Source: Ailanthus altissimus
Taxonomy: Eukaryota; Streptophyta; Magnoliopsida; Sapindales; Simaroubaceae
Length of the DNA stretch: 64,000 nt
Direction of reading: 5' to 3'
NCBI GenBank assembly: GCA_946807835.1
Contig: OX327699.1
Coordinates: 5,573,001-5,637,000, forward strand
Position numbers and translations under genes: made by a program. The notes beneath the pieces are model-generated. The model searched no databases. It was not told the origin of the DNA and was given only the letters and a program-made list of their open reading frames with translations. The stretch's first letter is position 1. Each line of letters starts with the position of its first letter. Shown here in pieces: positions 1 to 12,342 of this stretch.

Positions 1-2030
1 CTATTGTACTTGAATGTATCGCAAATTTTTCAAAAATTTATGATATGCTCGTTCAAATCATCATTAGGCAATCTACTAAATTGCACTGAATCCTTTAGTA
101 TATAGATTATGCTTGGCTTGATTTTGAAGTTGTTGGATTTAATTTTAAGTCTTTGAATACTAGAGTGAATGCATCAATAAGTGGTACTGCGTAATCTCTA
201 AAAATCTCTACTCTTCATCTGAATTTTAAATATAATAAACTATGATGTCTAGTTAACCTAAGGCTTGATTCTGCTTTTGATGAATTCTTCTCAAAGCTCT
301 TTAATTTCTAAATCAAAAGCAATTAAGTCGAAACTTTGTGAATGTTGCATAAGCTGAAGAGTCATTGTAAAACAAAAAGAAAAATTTTAAATTAAGAATA
401 TGATAGATTAATATTAATATTAACCAAAATAATAACAAAGTCTCCTCAAAGTGTAGAGATTATTATTATAATAATTAGAGTAAAGTATCGTTCCTACGAT
501 GAATTATTATTATTATTTGTTAAGTACTAAAATTATTGTTTTCCTACCTTTATCCATACAATTATGATTTACAATAATCTAATCTAAAATCTATTTGAAA
601 AGAAAAAAAAATGCAGAGATATTTGAAGATAACAATTAATAAATCACCGATATAGATCTAGGATTACAACACTCCATCAATATTTTACTTGAATCTAATA
701 ATTTATCTTATTTAATTTTATCAATATGAATTGTTGACTAAGAACCTTAACATCTTCACAAGCCTCTTCTAATCGTTAAATGAATATATCTTACCTAAAT
801 AATTACCTATATTCCTATAATAATTAAATTAAGTAAGATTCATTAAGAACAGCTCCTTAAAATAATATATGCCATATAACTTTTCTTCTATCTCATATGA
901 AACTTAAAACTATCACACTATGATTATAAACCAGTTATTTAAGGCTAAACACATAATCCCTATTAGAAGTTCATTATGGTTCTTAAATCAATTTAATTAT
1001 TGATCAACTAGAAAGCATTCAGCACAAAATAAACTGAACAATTTTCTATTAGCTTCATAAAAATTAGCTAAATATCGAGTTAAAATTGTAATCCTAATAA
1101 AAATTTAGTTCATGATAAAAACTAGAGTTTTAAAACACAATATAATTGACGTCATAGAGAATAAACAGGTTAAGATAGATAAACAAAAATAAGAAAAGAG
1201 AATAGTGCCTTGAAATTTTCAATCTTCACTCTCTCTCATGCCTTGATATTCTTTTCTTGATTCTTCAAAGATTCTTATAATCTTTAAATAATTTGCTTTC
1301 TCTTGTGCTCGCTCTGATATCTCTTGATATTGGTTGAATAATCTTTTATTTATAGGTTTTTACTTTCCAGTTAGAGTAAACTTCATATCTAAGCGGATTA
1401 GGTTTTCTAGATTTTCTTCCTAGCACCATGGCCTTAAATTCCCTGCACTTCAGTTCTGGCTCAATAATCGCAATATCGTGGTGATGTTAACTTTATGGTG
1501 CCATAGTGCTAAGCTTTTATTTTCTTGGCTTTTCTCATCATTCCAACGTTGCGGGTGCACATCCTAATGCCAAAGCTCTGGCTCCTTCTTTCTCTTAGTC
1601 CACAGCACTGGCTCTTAGCATTGCATCCTTGAGTTTCTGCCTATGAACTCTTCTTTTTCTCCTCTCTAATGCTGCAATGCTGGTTCCAAGGCTACGACGT
1701 TAGGCATTTTAATTCTACTTTGAATATTTACCCCTTTATCTTTAAATTTTGATCCTTCTTTGCTTTGTCGAATTTAAACCTACAAAATTACAATAAAGCA
1801 CAAAAAAACTCAAATATTCATATTTAAATGAAAAAATAGCAAGTCTACAAAGGCCAAAGGAATAAGTATAAATACGTCTATCACCGAACCACTATAATTG
1901 CTTTATTTTACATATGTGTTCATGTCTCTTCATTGTTAAATTAAATATAGTGTATCACAGGCTTCTGTCATTGCCCATCACATGTTTTATTTTAAAAAAT
2001 AAGCCTAAACATTGTTTCCTCCTTAAAATA
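1..2030. other. AT-rich intergenic DNA, no gene recognised
   Basis: No reading frame here resembles a protein. The stretch is A/T-rich with many short ATT/AAT runs. A less AT-rich patch at about 1410-1720 has loosely repeated phrases around 'gctctggctcc' and 'agcactggctc'. Its position just before a primer-site-like sequence suggests a decayed LTR or other retroelement part, but no boundary can be drawn. Confidence 0.4.
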
Positions 2031-2039
2031 CAAATTGGA

Positions 2040-2115
2040 CTCATTGGCTCGAGATTACCTAAAATTCAAGGTCAACATTTTGGTGCCATTAATGAGAAAC
2101 AAACAAAAGGTTATA
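2040..2115 (+). other. Possible LTR end and primer-binding-site-like sequence
   Basis: The phrase 'aacattttggtgccatta' followed by purine-rich 'gagaaacaaacaaaagg' and 'ctcgaagacatgatgacaac' resembles the LTR end, primer site and gag leader of plant Ty3/gypsy elements, which often read TTGGCGCC. No gag follows; the minisatellite and antisense ORF of a retroelement 3' region come next. A deletion derivative is therefore possible. The similarity is short, so this is a weak call. Confidence 0.3.
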
Positions 2116-2489
2116 ACTCGAAGACATGATGACAACAACTGAGTCACCCAAAAGAGGAAGTCTCAAGATCTTAGGAAATTCCATAAACACATAAGAGAGT
2201 CTTGACGTCAGTAAAAAAAAAGGATATCATGAAATACTTGAAAAGAGTTTGGCCGTTAATATAAAAGTCTGAGCACATGAAAATACTCTTGGAAAGCCTA
2301 GTGGACATTGAAAAGGGCTAGATAATGCTCTAAACTAACTGCTTAATAATTATTATACAAGAATCTATTATTACTCATAACAATGATAATTACCTACGAG
2401 TACTAAAATTCTTTCATATTAGAACATATCATAATAACAACTCCTTTTTTCAGAACATTGGAATGCTTACTTAAAAAGAATTATTAAAG

Positions 2490-3480
2490 ATCTTAACTAA
2501 GGGGATATAGGGCAAAGGCCCTTATGATCCCTTTGATCGGTTAAAGAGTCGAGTTAAGGGGATATAGGGCAAAGGCCCCTATAATCCCCATGGTCAGTTA
2601 AATTGTTGAGTCAGGGGAATATAGGGTAAAGACCCTTACGACCCCATGATCGGTTAAAGATCCAAGCATAGGGGATACTGGATAAAAGCCCCTACAACCC
2701 CTTGGTCAATTGAGGATCCAAGCCAAAGAGATATAGGGTAAAGGCCCTTATAACCCATTCGGTCAGTTGAAGAATCAAGTTATAGGGTTACAAGGTAAAG
2801 GCCTCTACGACCCTCTCGGTCAGTTGAAAAGCTGAGTCAAGTAGATATAGGGCAAAGGCCCTTACTATCCCTCCCCCTTAATCAATTGGAGATTAGAGTC
2901 GAGAGGATATAGAGCAAAGGCATCTATAACCTTCTCGATTGGTTAAAAAGTCGAGCAAAAGAATACGAGGCAAAAGCCTCTATGACCCATTTAGTTAGTT
3001 AAAGATGCGTGCTGAGGGGATATGGTGTAAAGGCTCTCATGATTCCCTCAATTGGTTGAAGAGCCGTATTAAGGGGATATAGGGTAGAGGCCCTTACGAC
3101 TACCTTGGTTGGTTGAAGAGCCGAGTCAAGGGGATACAAGGCAAATGCCCTAGGATCCCTTTGATTTGATGAAGATTCGAGTTGAGGGGACACAAAACAA
3201 AGGCCCTTACAACCATCTTGATCAATTGAAGAGCTGAGTCAAAGGGATATGAGGCAAAGGCTCTTATAACCCCCTTAATCAATTAAAGATCTGAGCCCAG
3301 GGAATACGAGGCAAAGGCTTCTACAACCTCTCGGTCGATTGAAGAGTTGAGTCAAGGGTATATATGGTAAAGGTCCCTACAACCCTCTTGATCAGTTGAA
3401 GATTCAAGCTGAAGAATACAAGGCAAAGGCAATTATAACCTCCTTGGTTGGTTGAAGAACCAAAAGGATACAAAGAAAGG
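2490..3480. repeat. Minisatellite, about 57-bp unit, roughly 17 diverged copies
   Basis: The phrase 'ggggatatagggcaaaggcc' recurs in diverged form starting near 2501, 2558, 2614 and 2671, and similar phrases continue to about 3480. Each unit also holds 'ccctta(c/t)gacccc' and 'ggtcagttgaagagtcgag'. Spacing is 56-58 bp, giving about 17 units. Small antisense ORFs here, rich in repeated 'YPL' phrases, are by-products of the repeat. Tandem repeats of this kind are known from the 3' untranslated regions of plant Tat-type Ty3/gypsy elements, which fits the antisense coiled-coil ORF just downstream. Confidence 0.9.
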
Positions 3481-3939
3481 CCTCTAAAGGTTTTCTTGGC
3501 CTAATGATTTAGAAGTTGTGATAGGATAGGGCTTTGATAAGCTCCTCAGTCCTTTACCTGAAGCACTTCTTATAAAACCTAAATAATACTTCATTTTGAT
3601 GAACCAAAAAAGGTAAAGGGGCAAAGCAACTAAAGAATTTCTCTGTAAAACATATTGAGCATTTCTCAGCTGGAAACCTTAAAATGCAAAGTCATAAGCT
3701 TGTATTTTCTCTTGATTTAGAATCATTGCCCTAGGAAGTTAAAGTAAGAAAACATACAAGTTCATTAATACATAACAAACATTAGACAAAGAAGAGATAA
3801 GGCAACAGAAAACACAAAGTGGACCAAAAAAGACTTCTCATTAAGTAAATGAAAAATAACATGCAAATGGGTTTGGCCCAGATTACAAAAATATTAGAAA
3901 TAAGTAAAATTAAAATCTTAAAGCCAAATAAGGGTAAAG

Positions 3940-5203
3940 TGGATTCTTGATAGTATGAGGAGTAGAATGTTCTCGGTCAGGGTAACCTAGTCAATTTGAA
4001 GAGTGTCTTTAACTTAAAAATGATCCTCAGCTTTGTCCTCATCGACCTCTACTTAAGCTGCTATTTCTTTTTTAAGCTAGGTGAGATCTAGGTCGACATA
4101 GTGAATTTTGAAGACTTGAACATATCTTTCAAAATCTATGTTCACCCTATTAACAAAGCAACTATCAACCCCTACCAAGGTGTTAACTCATTCATCTTAA
4201 AGTTCCTGATAATCTCTTCACTCATTTTCTCAAGAGTAGCATTCTTCTCCTGAAGAGTGCCAATAAAAGCCTTATATTCTATAGTTAAATCATTAAGCTG
4301 GCGAACTTCTAATTGAAGAGCCAAAGCCTTGCTCTCTACCATTAAAGTCTTGCTCTTTACAGTAGCCACCTTGACCTTAGTCTCTTCCAGTTTAATAGCC
4401 AGACTTTTGCCCCTTTGTCTCTTCTCTTCAAACCCTTTTTTAACCTTTAGCAAGGCCTCATTAAGTTTGGCTACTTCAACTTCAACCTATTGTAACTTTT
4501 ATGTATCTTTGGCAATACTAACAAGTTCATCTTGGTACTGAGAATAGACAAAAGCCGCCTAAAAGAAAAATAAATGGTTAAGAATTTAACAAGTATTATT
4601 TAACTAAAATGGGAGAATCGGGAGTACAATTTACCTTAAGCAAGCACCATATATAGTGTGCTAGAGGCTTGGGGGCATCATATTTGGACAGGTCATTAGC
4701 TCGAGCAATTGAGACTGCCCGTTTAACCTTTCTTACCAAGGGCATGAAGTGACTATACTTGTCCTGTTTTATAGTAGGACATTGGATAATTTGAAGGCCA
4801 AGCACCTTAGTTTCACCCATAAATTTCTCGAGCTAGAGATAACGTGACTTGAGGTTAAAGAAGTTGAAGTCATAACCCGACTGCTGAACTACCCCCTCCT
4901 TTTCACTGAGGAGGGGGTGTATTCATAAATGGAGGGGGAGGGAGAACTTCATCTTATGGATCCACTAAGACAGGAGATAATTGATCTCGTGGACCACTAA
5001 GACCCTTGGAGGATCCACTGGGACTTTAGTGGATCTTCTCCTCTTATTAGTCGAATAGCTTTCCAAGCCACTTCTTCTTGTAACCATATTACTTGAACCG
5101 TCACCTTCATCTAGGCCAAGAAAATTAAGAAGACCATTAGTCCTCTTACTTAACCCAAAGGTCTTAGAAGAGTGAGGACATTATCAGTCTCACTAATATC
5201 CAT
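3940..5203 (-). pseudogene. Decayed antisense retroelement ORF with coiled coil
   Basis: On the minus strand a broken reading frame can be followed from an ATG at 5201-5203 down to about 3940. The best-preserved blocks are 4596-4820 (74 codons) and 4172-4453 (93 codons). The second is rich in Lys, Glu and Leu in a heptad-like pattern, so a coiled coil is likely. Stops and frame changes separate the blocks. A similar antisense coiled-coil ORF occurs in the 3' part of the Tat-type element at 30.1-31.1 kb, so this is most likely the 3' region of a second, deleted element rather than a host gene. Function unknown. Confidence 0.55.
4891..4918. repeat. GC-rich hairpin, 10-bp perfect stem
   Basis: ACCCCCTCCT at 4891-4900 is the exact reverse complement of AGGAGGGGGT at 4909-4918, with an 8-nt loop. 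It stands out in AT-rich surroundings and lies inside the antisense ORF remnant. Another G-rich run follows at about 4931-4943. Confidence 0.8.
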
Positions 5204-5373
5204 TTTTGCCAACAAAAAAATAAAGATAAAGTGAAAGTCAGAATAAATTAGACGATAATCAAGATATCAGTAAAGCCTCTCTTCTTCTTATTTTCTTTTT
5301 CAAAAACTTAGAAACTTGTTGACCAGGTCTGTGCTTTCTAAATTTTCTTGAGAGAGAAGATCCTTAATAGATA

Positions 5374-6942
5374 TGTCGGGGATCTAATATACGTAGGTGT
5401 ATGCATATGCAATTGTGTTTATTGACTAAAATACGTATCATATACATATTTAACGTGGCGGAAGCATTAAATTATATAATAAACATAATAAATAATATAT
5501 TAAATACATTAATATATTAGAAGGGTTGAGAAATCATCACCTTAATATGTAAAATTATACAAGTATATCCTTGGAATCCGCATGAAAACTAACTCGTTGT
5601 TAATTTTAATCATCAACTCGGTGAGCTTGGCGAGCTAGAACATCAGTCCCATATCTAACACGGGATTAACTTTTAACCCCAAAATGGTCAGTTCTGTGTA
5701 TTCTTTCTTTTCTCTAAAAGGAAAGGAAATAGAAATTAAAGTAATTCACAATTACTTTTATTGGCACCATAGAGAAAAATAAAACAATTTTAATTTACTT
5801 ATTTTCTTTTTCTTTTTCTTCTTCTTCTCGGCTTCATGTTGAAGAAATGAAAACCATTTTCATTTCTTCTTCTCTTCTCCATTTCCTATATCACAAAAAC
5901 ACATACTCACCGCTTCACTTTCACAAACATCTCATATATTTATATATATATATATTAAAATAATAATATAATATAATAATATATTATAATGAGATATTTT
6001 CATTATTTAATAATTAAATAATTAATATGTGAAATAACTATTTTGCCCCTAATAAATAGTTACCAAGTCTACCTTTAGTGGGTCCCACCAAATCTCACAC
6101 TTTGGTAAACTCAACTGAAGGTCGACAATGTGCCACGTGTCATTATACAATTAGTGAATAATAATTATTGACTAATTGATATATTTAACGCTTAAATACA
6201 GACACGCACGTATTCCTATGGATATTACTAGATTAAATAGTTTAATACGATACGCTGCCCCAGTGCACAACGAGTATACTCCATATCGTGGAACTCCCTA
6301 GCTCCACCCCCAATTTGTCAAATGGAACTATTTCATGAGTCCGTGAACATTGCCCCACGCACACGTCTCAGATATACAATCAGTGCCTTGAACCATACAA
6401 GTTGAGGTTACAATGCATACGTAAAGTCCTTCCGTCATGATATTTTGGATGTGTGGGGATATAGATTATTACTGTCAAATTCTCATGTACTCATCCATGT
6501 CATATTCTCAGACTTGTATCTCACTGAACAATATGTGTAAACTCCTTTACCACATTGTTCCACCGTGACGGAAACTCTTTCCTGGGATTAATGCTTGTGG
6601 CCATAAAACTTTCTGAAACATAATCTCAAAGCATCTGGATATCTAACTCCTTATACAAGTTGATGAATCCAATATCTGTACACACCGTACTCCATAAGTA
6701 TCGGACCATATTTATAGGGTTGCAATATGAGTTAAATGTGTATTCTAAGAATCTTATTAAGATTGGAAAGCATCAAGACTTTTTCTTCTTGAATTCATCC
6801 ATTAGAGTTTTACCCAAATAAGGTCAAACCTTATTTACTTATGTAAGACTCATGTCGAGATTGTTAAAGTCGTATTTATAGAAGGAATCTTGAATTTGTA
6901 ATTCTAGTAGAAAATTAGTTTTAAGATGTTCGTGTCCAACCA
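5374..6942 (-). mobile_element. Solo-LTR-like element, family A copy 1
   Basis: This segment is clearly related, in the same orientation, to the solo LTR at 31450-33628. Both begin with a block containing 'gtgtatgca(t)atg' and 'catatacat', and share 'gctgccccagtgcacaa(c/t)gagta', 'accatacaagttgaggtta' and the 'gtgcttgtggccataa(a/g)actttctgaaa' region. It starts TGTCGGGG and appears to end GTGTCCAACCA. By comparison with the better-bounded copy, LTR sense is the minus strand. No coding sequence is visible and no target-site duplication is convincing, so the ends are approximate. Confidence 0.65.
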
Positions 6943-6944
6943 AT

Positions 6945-7122
6945 GTGGTCAATTAAACCAAAGAGGGTATCAATGCTGAAGGCTCCTCTAGTAAGATGAG
7001 GACTACAAGCTAGATGTTTATATACGACTAGAGTGGTTAATTAGACTAAAAGAAGTATCGATAGCAAGGGCTTTTCTAGTAGGATGAGGACTATAAGCTA
7101 ACTTAAAGACATTTATATATCT
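6945..7122. repeat. Two tandem copies of an ~88-bp unit
   Basis: A block starting 'gtggtcaattaaaccaaaga' at 6945 is followed at 7033 by 'gtggttaattagactaaaag'. Both continue with 'tatc(a/g)atgc...', 'tctagtaagatgaggacta' and 'tttatata'. The copies differ at many sites, so the duplication is old. It lies just outside the end of the LTR-like element. Confidence 0.75.
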
Positions 7123-7229
7123 TTGCAACATATAAGTCTGTGTATATGGGTTGGACTATAACAAAGCTTTATAGACTACATTAGATGGATTAAACTTTGT
7201 AGCAATTGACCTTCTAAAGTAAAATCTAA

Positions 7230-8800
7230 AGAAGAATGTATACTAAATTTATCTAGAAATCACTAAAATCTTACCAAATTCTTCTTCATGAGCTCAAATA
7301 TTAAAATACTAGTCAATGTAGCACTTGTAAGCAAAAATTGGCAAAAGAATACATAAATTTAGGAGAGAACATAATAAGTAGTAAAGCTAAAGGTGTAAAT
7401 TAAAAGAAATGTTTTTTTTTCCGGATAACAGTTTTAAGTACAATTGAAATAATTCAAAAAGTTTAAGAATTTATTATTTGAAATTATTTTGGTAATAAAA
7501 AAAAAAAGTTTTATTTTTTTTATTTTGCCAACTTCCCTTATTCTTTTTCATTTAGTCAAAACACACACTCTCTCTCTTTTAGAAAAAGGGAATTCATTGC
7601 CATCAACTGGTAAAAGGAAAGTTACCTGACCATAGATTTACAAAAGAGAGGCCAAAGCATGCCAGATAACGAGCCATGTATATGAAAGAATTCTAAGTAA
7701 CTAAATCTAGTCATCAGTTTTTTAATATCTTGAATTATTCACTTAATGTCTTTAAATGAAGAATCAGAATCATTTACCAAATTAACAACATTAAGAGTAT
7801 CTGATTCTATTTTGACTTTTTTAAATTCTCAAATTCTCTCTGACTCGTATTTTCTCAAATTCACACTCTAAATGAACAAAAATACCTCATCTTCTCAAAT
7901 TCTCTCTAACTCGTATTTTCTCTCTTTTAAACTCTCGCAAACTCATTAAACTTTCACTTTCATAAAGAAAATATTACTTTTAAGTCTTCATTTCAAGCGT
8001 GAAAGAGCTACATTCGCTCAACAATTAAATTACAAGAAGAAAACTACTTATCCTCTCAAATCAAATGCCTAAATTATTCATCTTATCAAATTACTCAAAT
8101 CGATATTTGTGAATATCTACAAAATATTTAATTGTAGGCACACTAGTTTCAAATTGTTATCAGTTTGCATTTTGTAAAATTTATCTGAAATCCATTAGAA
8201 ATCTTACCAAATTCATCTCAATCAATAGACTTAGATATCAAGATGCAGGTCAATTTGCTATTTTTAAGTAAAGGATGGCAGCGAAATACAATTGAAAGAA
8301 GAATAGCACTATGTATAAAACTATCTATACAAACTAATGTCACATAATATGATTGAATGAATGAATTAAAAATCACATAATCTAATAAATAAAATAAAAT
8401 CACACATGTAATCATGAATGTCGCATCAATTTACATGAATGATTTTGTATAAAACAATTTGTATTTCTAGTATTATTTTTGAAAGAATTCAAAAAGCAAT
8501 AGTTAATTGTTTGAGAAATTTCCAGTAGTAAAAAAAAATGGGGGCTCTTTTTTAAGCCGACTTCCCTCGTTCTCTTTATTTTAGCCAAAACAAAACCCTA
8601 AATGAACAAAAAATACATTTCTACAAATTCTCTCCAACTTTTTTTTTTCTCCTAATCTCTCAAAACTCATCAAAAATTTACCTTTTATTTATTTTTTTTT
8701 TAAAAAAACTATTACTTAAAATCTTCATTCAAGTGAGAAAGAGCTATATTCTCTTAACTAAAATCTCACCTAAAGTTCAATTTTGTTTTTAAAAATAAAA
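7230..8800. repeat. Direct segmental duplication (about 7.24-8.06 and 8.18-8.80 kb)
   Basis: Two direct copies share, in order, 'aaatttatct(a/g)gaaat', 'atcttaccaaatt', a 'gacttccct' pyrimidine-rich block, 'taaatgaacaaaaaatac', 'attctctc(c/t)aact' and 'gaaagagcta(c/t)attc'. The offset is ~933 bp at the left end and ~736 bp at the right, so the first copy holds about 200 bp more. No coding potential is seen. The copies have diverged and gained homopolymer runs. Confidence 0.65.
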
Positions 8801-9090
8801 GAAAGAGAAATGTAAAATTTGGCTAACAATTCCTAATTATTTTATGATTTTGTATCCGTTGAAAAAAAATTTGGTGATACCTAATTTACATACAAAAGTC
8901 CTATCTGACCTTCAGGCCCATCTTCTTCCATAAGTAGCTTAGTTTAAAATATACTATTTCAACGAACTAATTACAAGTCTAAATATTTAAATTTTTATAA
9001 CTCGGTCTAAAAAAGTCATCGAGTGAAATTTGCATAAGGACACGTGTCACCACATTATTATTGTCGAAGGATAAATTATTACGAACAAAT

Positions 9091-10968
9091 TATTGGAAAT
9101 TGTGCTTACGTGCTATTTTGATATACAGTAAATATTTTAATAATTATCATTAATATATAATTATATGATAAAAAAACTTGTAACTTTTTCAGACATTGGA
9201 GATCTAAAAGAGTTTAGGTCTGATCTAAAATAGTTTAAGTCAACGCTAAAGTTAGCAATTCTATAGAGTTAGAATCTTATCTGAAATAAAGACAAAGATC
9301 CGAGAATAATATAGTAATTATATAGTTGTAAAGAGTTGTAAATAGTATTAAAAAAATATCATTGCGCAATATGTACTAAAAAATATTATTCCTGATCCAT
9401 GGTTACCGACACTGGTGGATTGGTATTCATTCTGGATTAGTGTATGTCTATAACTGAATTATTCATATAATTAGTCTTAACAGATCATGGACTTAGAAAA
9501 AGTCCGTATAAGTATGCAAGTAGTCAGTAAAGAATGGATACTAAACAGAATCACGAGGCCCTTCAATAAATATCCCATAAAGTTATCAATAGAGGGTCTT
9601 CTCAAGTTAAGTAGTATTCGTGATCCTTTAACCTCAGCGCTATAGTGAGCTTGTAAGTGATCCATCATACTTTGGTTCTACGCATATCAGAGACCTTTCA
9701 TGGTCTGACCACTAGGTATTATTAGGTATTTTTTGATGCTCCTAAAGTTCGGAGTACGTAGATATGAAATTTGTTAACTCATATAGAAAAGTTATATATC
9801 CTAATGCTCCGATATTGTATTTTAAAAAGTTTTGTGGTCACAAGCATAAAACCCGAAAAAAAAGTTTTTCATAGGGTTAAACAATATTGCAAAAAAGCTT
9901 GCAGATATTATTTACGAAAATAAAAATATGGAGATAAGTTCATAGCATATAAAGATTTGATGGTGATGATCTATATCTCTATTTTTTCAAAGATATAAGT
10001 AACAGAGAAATTATACGAATTGATTTACCTCAACTTGTATGGTTCAACGCGTCATTCTGTAATATCTATAACATGTGTATGAGGCATCATTCATGGACTT
10101 GCAGAAGTGTTCTGTAAAATAAACGAAAGTGACCTTAGAAGTTTCACAATATGAAGTGTACTCATTAAGCATTGGGGTAGCGGTATAGATCGTACGGATT
10201 GATCCGAAAAAGTTTCAGAAAATAGAATACATTTTAGGACCTATTTGAAAAGTAGGAGCCATATTTTGTAAATGTTGCAAATAGGTCATTATTATATTAA
10301 AAAGTAAATTGTACACCTGCCATCTATGCATGGCCATTTATATGACAAATAGCAGTATGCTTGGAGTTACATGTGACAAATATCGCCCATGCAAAGTATT
10401 TGTATGGATGAGTGACATTTGTCACTCATACATAGCATTATATGGCAATACATGCCTTAATGGTAGACATGTGTACATATGATGTGTCTTACTTTATTAA
10501 AATAAATGAAAGAGTTCATTTAAAAAAGAATTTTGATTGTGAGAATGAAAAATTCGTGCAAAAGAGAAGAGAGAAAATGCAACTTTGAGAAAGTTGTATT
10601 TTGGTCCATAAACTTAATCTTTAAGTATTTTATGCATGAACTAGTAGAAATATTGAACTTAGTTTGATTTCTGTACGAAATACTGATCAAATGTTACTAT
10701 TCTAATTACTCTAATCCCACCAAATGTTGGTGTCTAGAATTGTTCAAGAGATGACTTCATTGTGAGCTCAAATGATTTAAAAGTTCAATAATTTTCATCG
10801 AATCATCTACAAGGGTATGTATTCAATTCTTATACTATTTTTGATCAGTTGTAATGTCTATATATTAATTATATTATTTTATTCTGTTGCATAATATATG
10901 TTGGACATGCATTTGAAATTTTTTAATATGTACACAATCGCATGCATAGACTTTTTAATGCACTATCA
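9091..10968 (+). mobile_element. Solo-LTR-like element, family A copy 2, inverted
   Basis: The reverse complement of this segment aligns with the 31450-33628 solo LTR. Its left end 'attgtgcttacgtg' matches the reverse complement of 'cacgtaagcacaaat', and its right part 'aatatgtacacaatcgcatgcat' matches the other end of that LTR. Shared inner phrases include 'tcatggtctgaccactaggt' and 'acctcaacttgtatggt'. The expected terminal TG reads TA here. No clear target-site duplication was found. It contains a 22-bp near-perfect palindrome at 10408-10429. Confidence 0.65.
10408..10429. repeat. Palindrome, 10-bp arms with 2-bp centre
   Basis: ATGAGTGACA at 10408-10417 and TGTCACTCAT at 10420-10429 are exact reverse complements separated by TT. 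Pairing resumes after one mismatch for four more bases. It could form a hairpin or a dimeric protein-binding site within the LTR-like element. No function is shown. Confidence 0.8.
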
Positions 10969-12200
10969 TAAGTCATTTGCCACATCATCATCAGGCCCCC
11001 AACAAATGTACATGTTAGCAGAATTTAAGTTTTGCCACATCATCATCAGATTCCACCAATAGTCCAGTTGGAGCCACGTACTTCAATCGATGACTGGACC
11101 TAAGGATAAGGTGTGATAAGGGAAATCTCCAAATAGCCAATGTCTAACTTTCACGTCAGCAAGCACCAAGCCCTCTGTCCCCTATTGACACACGGATTAG
11201 AGTTGTCTAGAATTATTGAGGTAATTCAACACTGAATCCGTTAAGCTCAATGGGACAAAGTTTGTTGACCACTCAATATTTTCAGGTTTACCTAACTAAA
11301 TTGACTACTCCAAAAGCACTCAATTAAGAAAATACCTAGTACTCCAAATTCAGAGGAGTATAATTACTTTCATGCCCCTTATCTAAGTAAGTTCTTAAAA
11401 ATACCTCTTATGAAAGAAATGGTTCTTCAATTATGTATCACCATGTGTCACCATTAAGAGGTAATCTCTAGGCTAACTCCCTCTATGCTTTATATTTTTT
11501 TCAATTTCAAATAAGAGTGAGAGAAGATTTTAAATTAAGATACTAATTTTAATAAGAAAAACTCTATGCCCTCTCTTTATTCTATCTGTAGGGACATATA
11601 CCTTATGAAAGACTCACCATTAAGTTGTCACTTAATTTGAGCGTTGGAGGACCATTATTGGTCATCCGGCAATGTCTGTTACTGATCTCATATTTCTTAT
11701 GTTCCTCAAATCCCTAAGATAACTAAGTTCGCAATTGGTCTTTAACTAAATTTCTACTCAATCTCAATTTCAACTCTATTAAATTAGAAGTTCAAGCTCA
11801 ACTCTTGATATCAACAAGTCCAATAACTTAAATTTTTTCCTTCCTCTATACTTCTCACACATTTAGGGCGAGCCTTTACCGAAAATCATCCCCAAATAAC
11901 ATTATATTTTAAAATTCTATCCAAAACTATTTTTAAAAACAAAGATGGTCAAACATGTAAGAAAAAAATAAGTAATTGTTAATAAAGGAATTAACTCTAG
12001 AAAAATCACGAAAAATGGGGAGAGAGATTTATTTTTCTAGGTGCAGACGATGGAACATAATAATAATAATAAGTTATATAAACAACAGAAGAGGAGGTGA
12101 TCGCTTAATTGGCGTCCCAAACAAAGAGACTCCAATTGCTCTCCACATAATAAACTGCTTTGGGATTGTGCCCCTGCCTTTGTCTTCGTTCTCCTCTCCC
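10969..12200. other. Intergenic region upstream of gene 1
   Basis: No protein-like frame. The motif 'gccacatcatcatcag' occurs twice as a direct repeat, near 10979 and 11034. The rest is AT-rich with scattered CT-rich stretches and leads into the gene 1 promoter. Confidence 0.5.
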
Positions 12201-12204
12201 TCTC

Positions 12205-12210
12205 TATAAA
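12205..12210 (+). promoter_or_regulatory. Putative TATA box of gene 1
   Basis: TATAAA follows a pyrimidine-rich run 'ctcctctccctctc'. It lies 133 bp upstream of the ATG at 12343, leaving about 100 nt of leader if transcription starts some 30 nt downstream. Pyrimidine patches next to TATA boxes are common in plant promoters. Confidence 0.5.
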
Positions 12211-12342
12211 AAAATAACTCAATTAGGCTTGGATCAAAATTTTATTTATATCATCAATCAATCTCACCAATAGACAAAAATCAAAAATCAAAATCTCATC
12301 CTTGATCGCTGAAATCTTAAAATTAATAGAAAGTTTCTCGAC

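Noticed and set aside
2999..3282. Small minus-strand ORFs with repeated 'YPL' phrases
   Set aside because: They come from the 57-bp minisatellite read as codons, not from a gene.
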